A program made the position numbers and the translations under genes. A stretch of 13,583 nt of DNA from Pseudomonadota bacterium. GTDB lineage: Bacteria > Desulfobacterota > Desulfobaccia > Desulfobaccales > 0-14-0-80-60-11. The notes beneath the pieces are model-generated. The model ran no database searches and was not told the origin of the DNA. It worked only from the letters and a program-made list of their open reading frames with translations. The stretch covers positions 1-13,583 of the forward strand of contig JAHIKF010000194.1 in assembly GCA_018897875.1 (NCBI GenBank), written 5' to 3'. Of this stretch, positions 12,345 through 13,583 are shown piece by piece (the first letter of the stretch is position 1; every line of letters starts with the position of its first letter).

Positions 12345-12959
12345 TCAATGGAGCCTTGCGCATAGGGAATCTGTTAATAATTTAGTTTCGTTTCTGTCAT
12401 CCGGGATTCCAATCCTGGCCAAAAAATTACAGAAACGTTGGGATAATACTTCTCTATGTAAGATAGTCATTGAGATAAAATATGAATCATTCATTATATT
12501 ATTATAAATATAATCTCTTGATAAAGTATAAAAATGCTTAAAATCAATAGCAAGTTCGGGAACATTCATCTCTGCATCAGCTTGTATGTAATGATATCTT
12601 TTATTTTCTTGCTTTTTTACTTTGTTCCAGTCCTTTGTATTAATATGTTGCATCACTTGTCCATACTGCTCTAAATGGACCCCATTCCTTAAAGATTCAG
12701 CCAAATAGGCAGGAGCCATTAATATCATTTGGATGTAACTATCTTGATCTTCGCGGGGTTCTACTCTATTTTTGTAATCTTGTTCTAAATCGCACTCTTG
12801 AGTTAATATTACAGTATAGTCATATTTTGTTTCGGTTATATTATACTCCCTTTTCCCTTTTGACTTGATGGTAAAAGTAACAGCCTGGATTAAGTTGACA
12901 TCTTTATAAATGTCACCCTGCCAAGGTCTGGCAAGTGGCGATTTTCTGATTAAGTACAT
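12345..12959 (-). CDS. Unknown protein with GDI...TQECDL motif, third gene of AT-rich operon
   Basis: I cannot name the family. The 204-residue soluble protein has an early GDIY motif (residues about 15-18) and the striking VILTQECDLEQDYKNRVEPR segment (about 50-69). Its Cys and neighbouring acidic residues resemble the LSQDCDL/TQECDL motif I recall from uncharacterised proteins, and could be catalytic. The C-terminal part is helical and aromatic-rich (FKHFYTLSRDYIYNNIM, SYFISMTILHREVL). It starts 12 bases after the stop of the 60-residue gene and is the last of three genes read together. Base composition is much more AT-rich than that of the nearby Mut7-C gene, which suggests acquisition. 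There is no signal peptide or membrane segment. Confidence 0.75.
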   Translation of the reverse strand: MYLIRKSPLARPWQGDIYKDVNLIQAVTFTIKSKGKREYNITETKYDYTVILTQECDLEQDYKNRVEPREDQDSYIQMILMAPAYLAESLRNGVHLEQYGQVMQHINTKDWNKVKKQENKRYHYIQADAEMNVPELAIDFKHFYTLSRDYIYNNIMNDSYFISMTILHREVLSQRFCNFLARIGIPDDRNETKLLTDSLCARLH

Positions 12960-12971
12960 AGTTATATTAAC

Positions 12972-13154
12972 TTATTTTTCATATAATTTATATGTTTTCT
13001 TCGTAACGCCCGATTTTTTATAATCATCTGTCGATAGAGGTAAGTCTTGAGAAATAATTCCTTCTTTTTTATTTTCTTCAACATGTGGAGGAATTGTTTC
13101 TGGGCAAGTAAAATAGTCACCTTCAATACAAAGAGTGTTTTTGTAATCTTTCAT
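12972..13154 (-). CDS. Small unknown protein (60 residues), second gene of AT-rich operon
   Basis: A 60-residue, strongly charged, lysine-rich protein with Cys9 and Cys17 and no recognised domain. Its ATG 13154 overlaps the stop of the preceding gene as ATGA, a sign of translational coupling. The third gene follows after 12 bases. GAGAAAG lies just upstream of the start, inside the preceding gene. Small size and position suggest an accessory partner of the neighbouring proteins, but function is unknown. Confidence 0.65.
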   Translation of the reverse strand: MKDYKNTLCIEGDYFTCPETIPPHVEENKKEGIISQDLPLSTDDYKKSGVTKKTYKLYEK

Positions 13155-13411
13155 ACTTTCTCTCCACTCATAATTTTTACCAACTTCTCTCCACGACTTT
13201 GCTTAAAAGCCTTCTTTATATCTTCATAAAAGGCTTTAAGCTTATTTATTACCCCTCCTGGTTCACTTTCTTCCCGAGATGCACAATCATAATCAAGAAC
13301 GAATTCTTTTTGAGTAATCAGACTTGGATATTGACTGTTATGAATACCAAATTGAAAAAGCATATTATGGTCCTCTATAGTGAAATGCATTTGAGACATT
13401 GCTCTTGTCAA
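13151..13411 (-). CDS. Probable C-terminal fragment of a TIGR04255-like protein (5'-truncated)
   Basis: The frame is open from 13480 to the stop at 13151 with no ATG or GTG at its beginning; the first usable starts are TTG 13411 and ATG 13399, neither with a good ribosome binding site. The translation upstream of TTG 13411 (LNNNLWCFINAFPEFPNTL) reads like real protein, so the coding region probably once extended further. The C-terminus (FVLDYDCASREESEPGG, then helix AFYEDIKKAFKQSRGEKLVKIM) resembles the end of TIGR04255 proteins, which are usually about 250 residues; this is from memory and uncertain. The unrelated coding end at 13488 abuts the break, pointing to an insertion or rearrangement. 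It overlaps the next gene by ATGA. Confidence 0.55.
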   Translation of the reverse strand: MTRAMSQMHFTIEDHNMLFQFGIHNSQYPSLITQKEFVLDYDCASREESEPGGVINKLKAFYEDIKKAFKQSRGEKLVKIMSGEKV

Positions 13412-13487
13412 TGTATTTGGAAATTCTGGAAAAGCATTAATAAAGCACCACAGATTGTTATTTAGTACTTGATCACAGGGTTAAAAA

Positions 13488-13583
13488 TTAGGCTTGTGAG
13501 ATCCAGGCGATATCTGGTTGGAGCCCCTTGAAGTAACAGGTCATCGCCTCCACTAGGACCGGAAAGGTCTGACGGCCCCGCAC
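13488..13583 (-). CDS. 3' end of an unidentified gene running off the right edge
   Basis: Thirty-one residues in frame to a TAA at 13490-13488, including RQTFPVLVEAMTCYFKGLQP. It is more GC-rich than the adjoining operon and reads like genuine protein. The family is not recognisable from this length. A transposase is possible because it ends within ten bases of an apparently truncated gene, but no transposase motif is visible. Confidence 0.45.
   Translation of the reverse strand: MRGRQTFPVLVEAMTCYFKGLQPDIAWISQA

Overview
The window comes from a GC-rich bacterium that probably belongs to the Desulfobacterota (former Deltaproteobacteria). This is an inference from three things: a TAT-exported selenocysteine formate dehydrogenase operon whose membrane subunit is HybB/NrfD-like, the carD – PIN/TRAM gene pair, and the style of the 5S-like sequence. 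Most genes lie on the minus strand. Several AT-rich islands differ sharply in composition from the GC-rich housekeeping genes and look acquired.

Layout. 1-820 (minus): rluD-type pseudouridine synthase, 3' end off the left edge. 1115-1903 (minus): secreted proline-rich protein of unknown function. 2280-3302 (minus): membrane-anchored PIN/TRAM protein. 3469-3987 (minus): carD-type RNA polymerase-binding regulator, with a terminator between it and the PIN/TRAM gene. 4060-5151 (minus): ychF GTPase, preceded by an overlapping 26-codon leader ORF with a strong ribosome binding site. 5412-6851: an AT-rich two-gene cassette (TIR-domain protein plus a 48-residue zinc ribbon missed by a standard ORF length cutoff), flanked by two same-direction copies of a 5S rRNA 3'-end-plus-terminator sequence. 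6997-9963 (minus): formate dehydrogenase operon, in order alpha subunit, four-cluster ferredoxin subunit, HybB/NrfD membrane subunit. 10023-11044: about 1 kb without a convincing gene but full of inverted repeats, a terminator and a possible structured RNA. 11045-11530 (plus): Mut7-C/zinc-ribbon protein. 11691-12134 (plus): unknown protein with a Pro/Ala tail and a good sigma-70 promoter. 12168-12315: cluster of palindromes with three-base loops. 12345-13480 (minus): AT-rich three-gene operon of unknown function whose first gene looks 5'-truncated. 13488-13583: 3' end of another gene running off the right edge.

The two most notable points are these. (1) The formate dehydrogenase alpha gene is one reading frame with two in-frame TGA codons. 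The second is the canonical molybdenum-ligand selenocysteine, with a SECIS-like hairpin. The first sits where a cysteine of the N-terminal [4Fe-4S] cluster should be. The gene also lacks roughly two thirds of the usual protein, through an in-frame internal deletion at a GAMT microhomology. (2) The TIR/zinc-ribbon pair between 5S-terminator repeats is a candidate defence cassette in an unusual insertion site.

All family assignments are by eye from motifs; no database search was possible.
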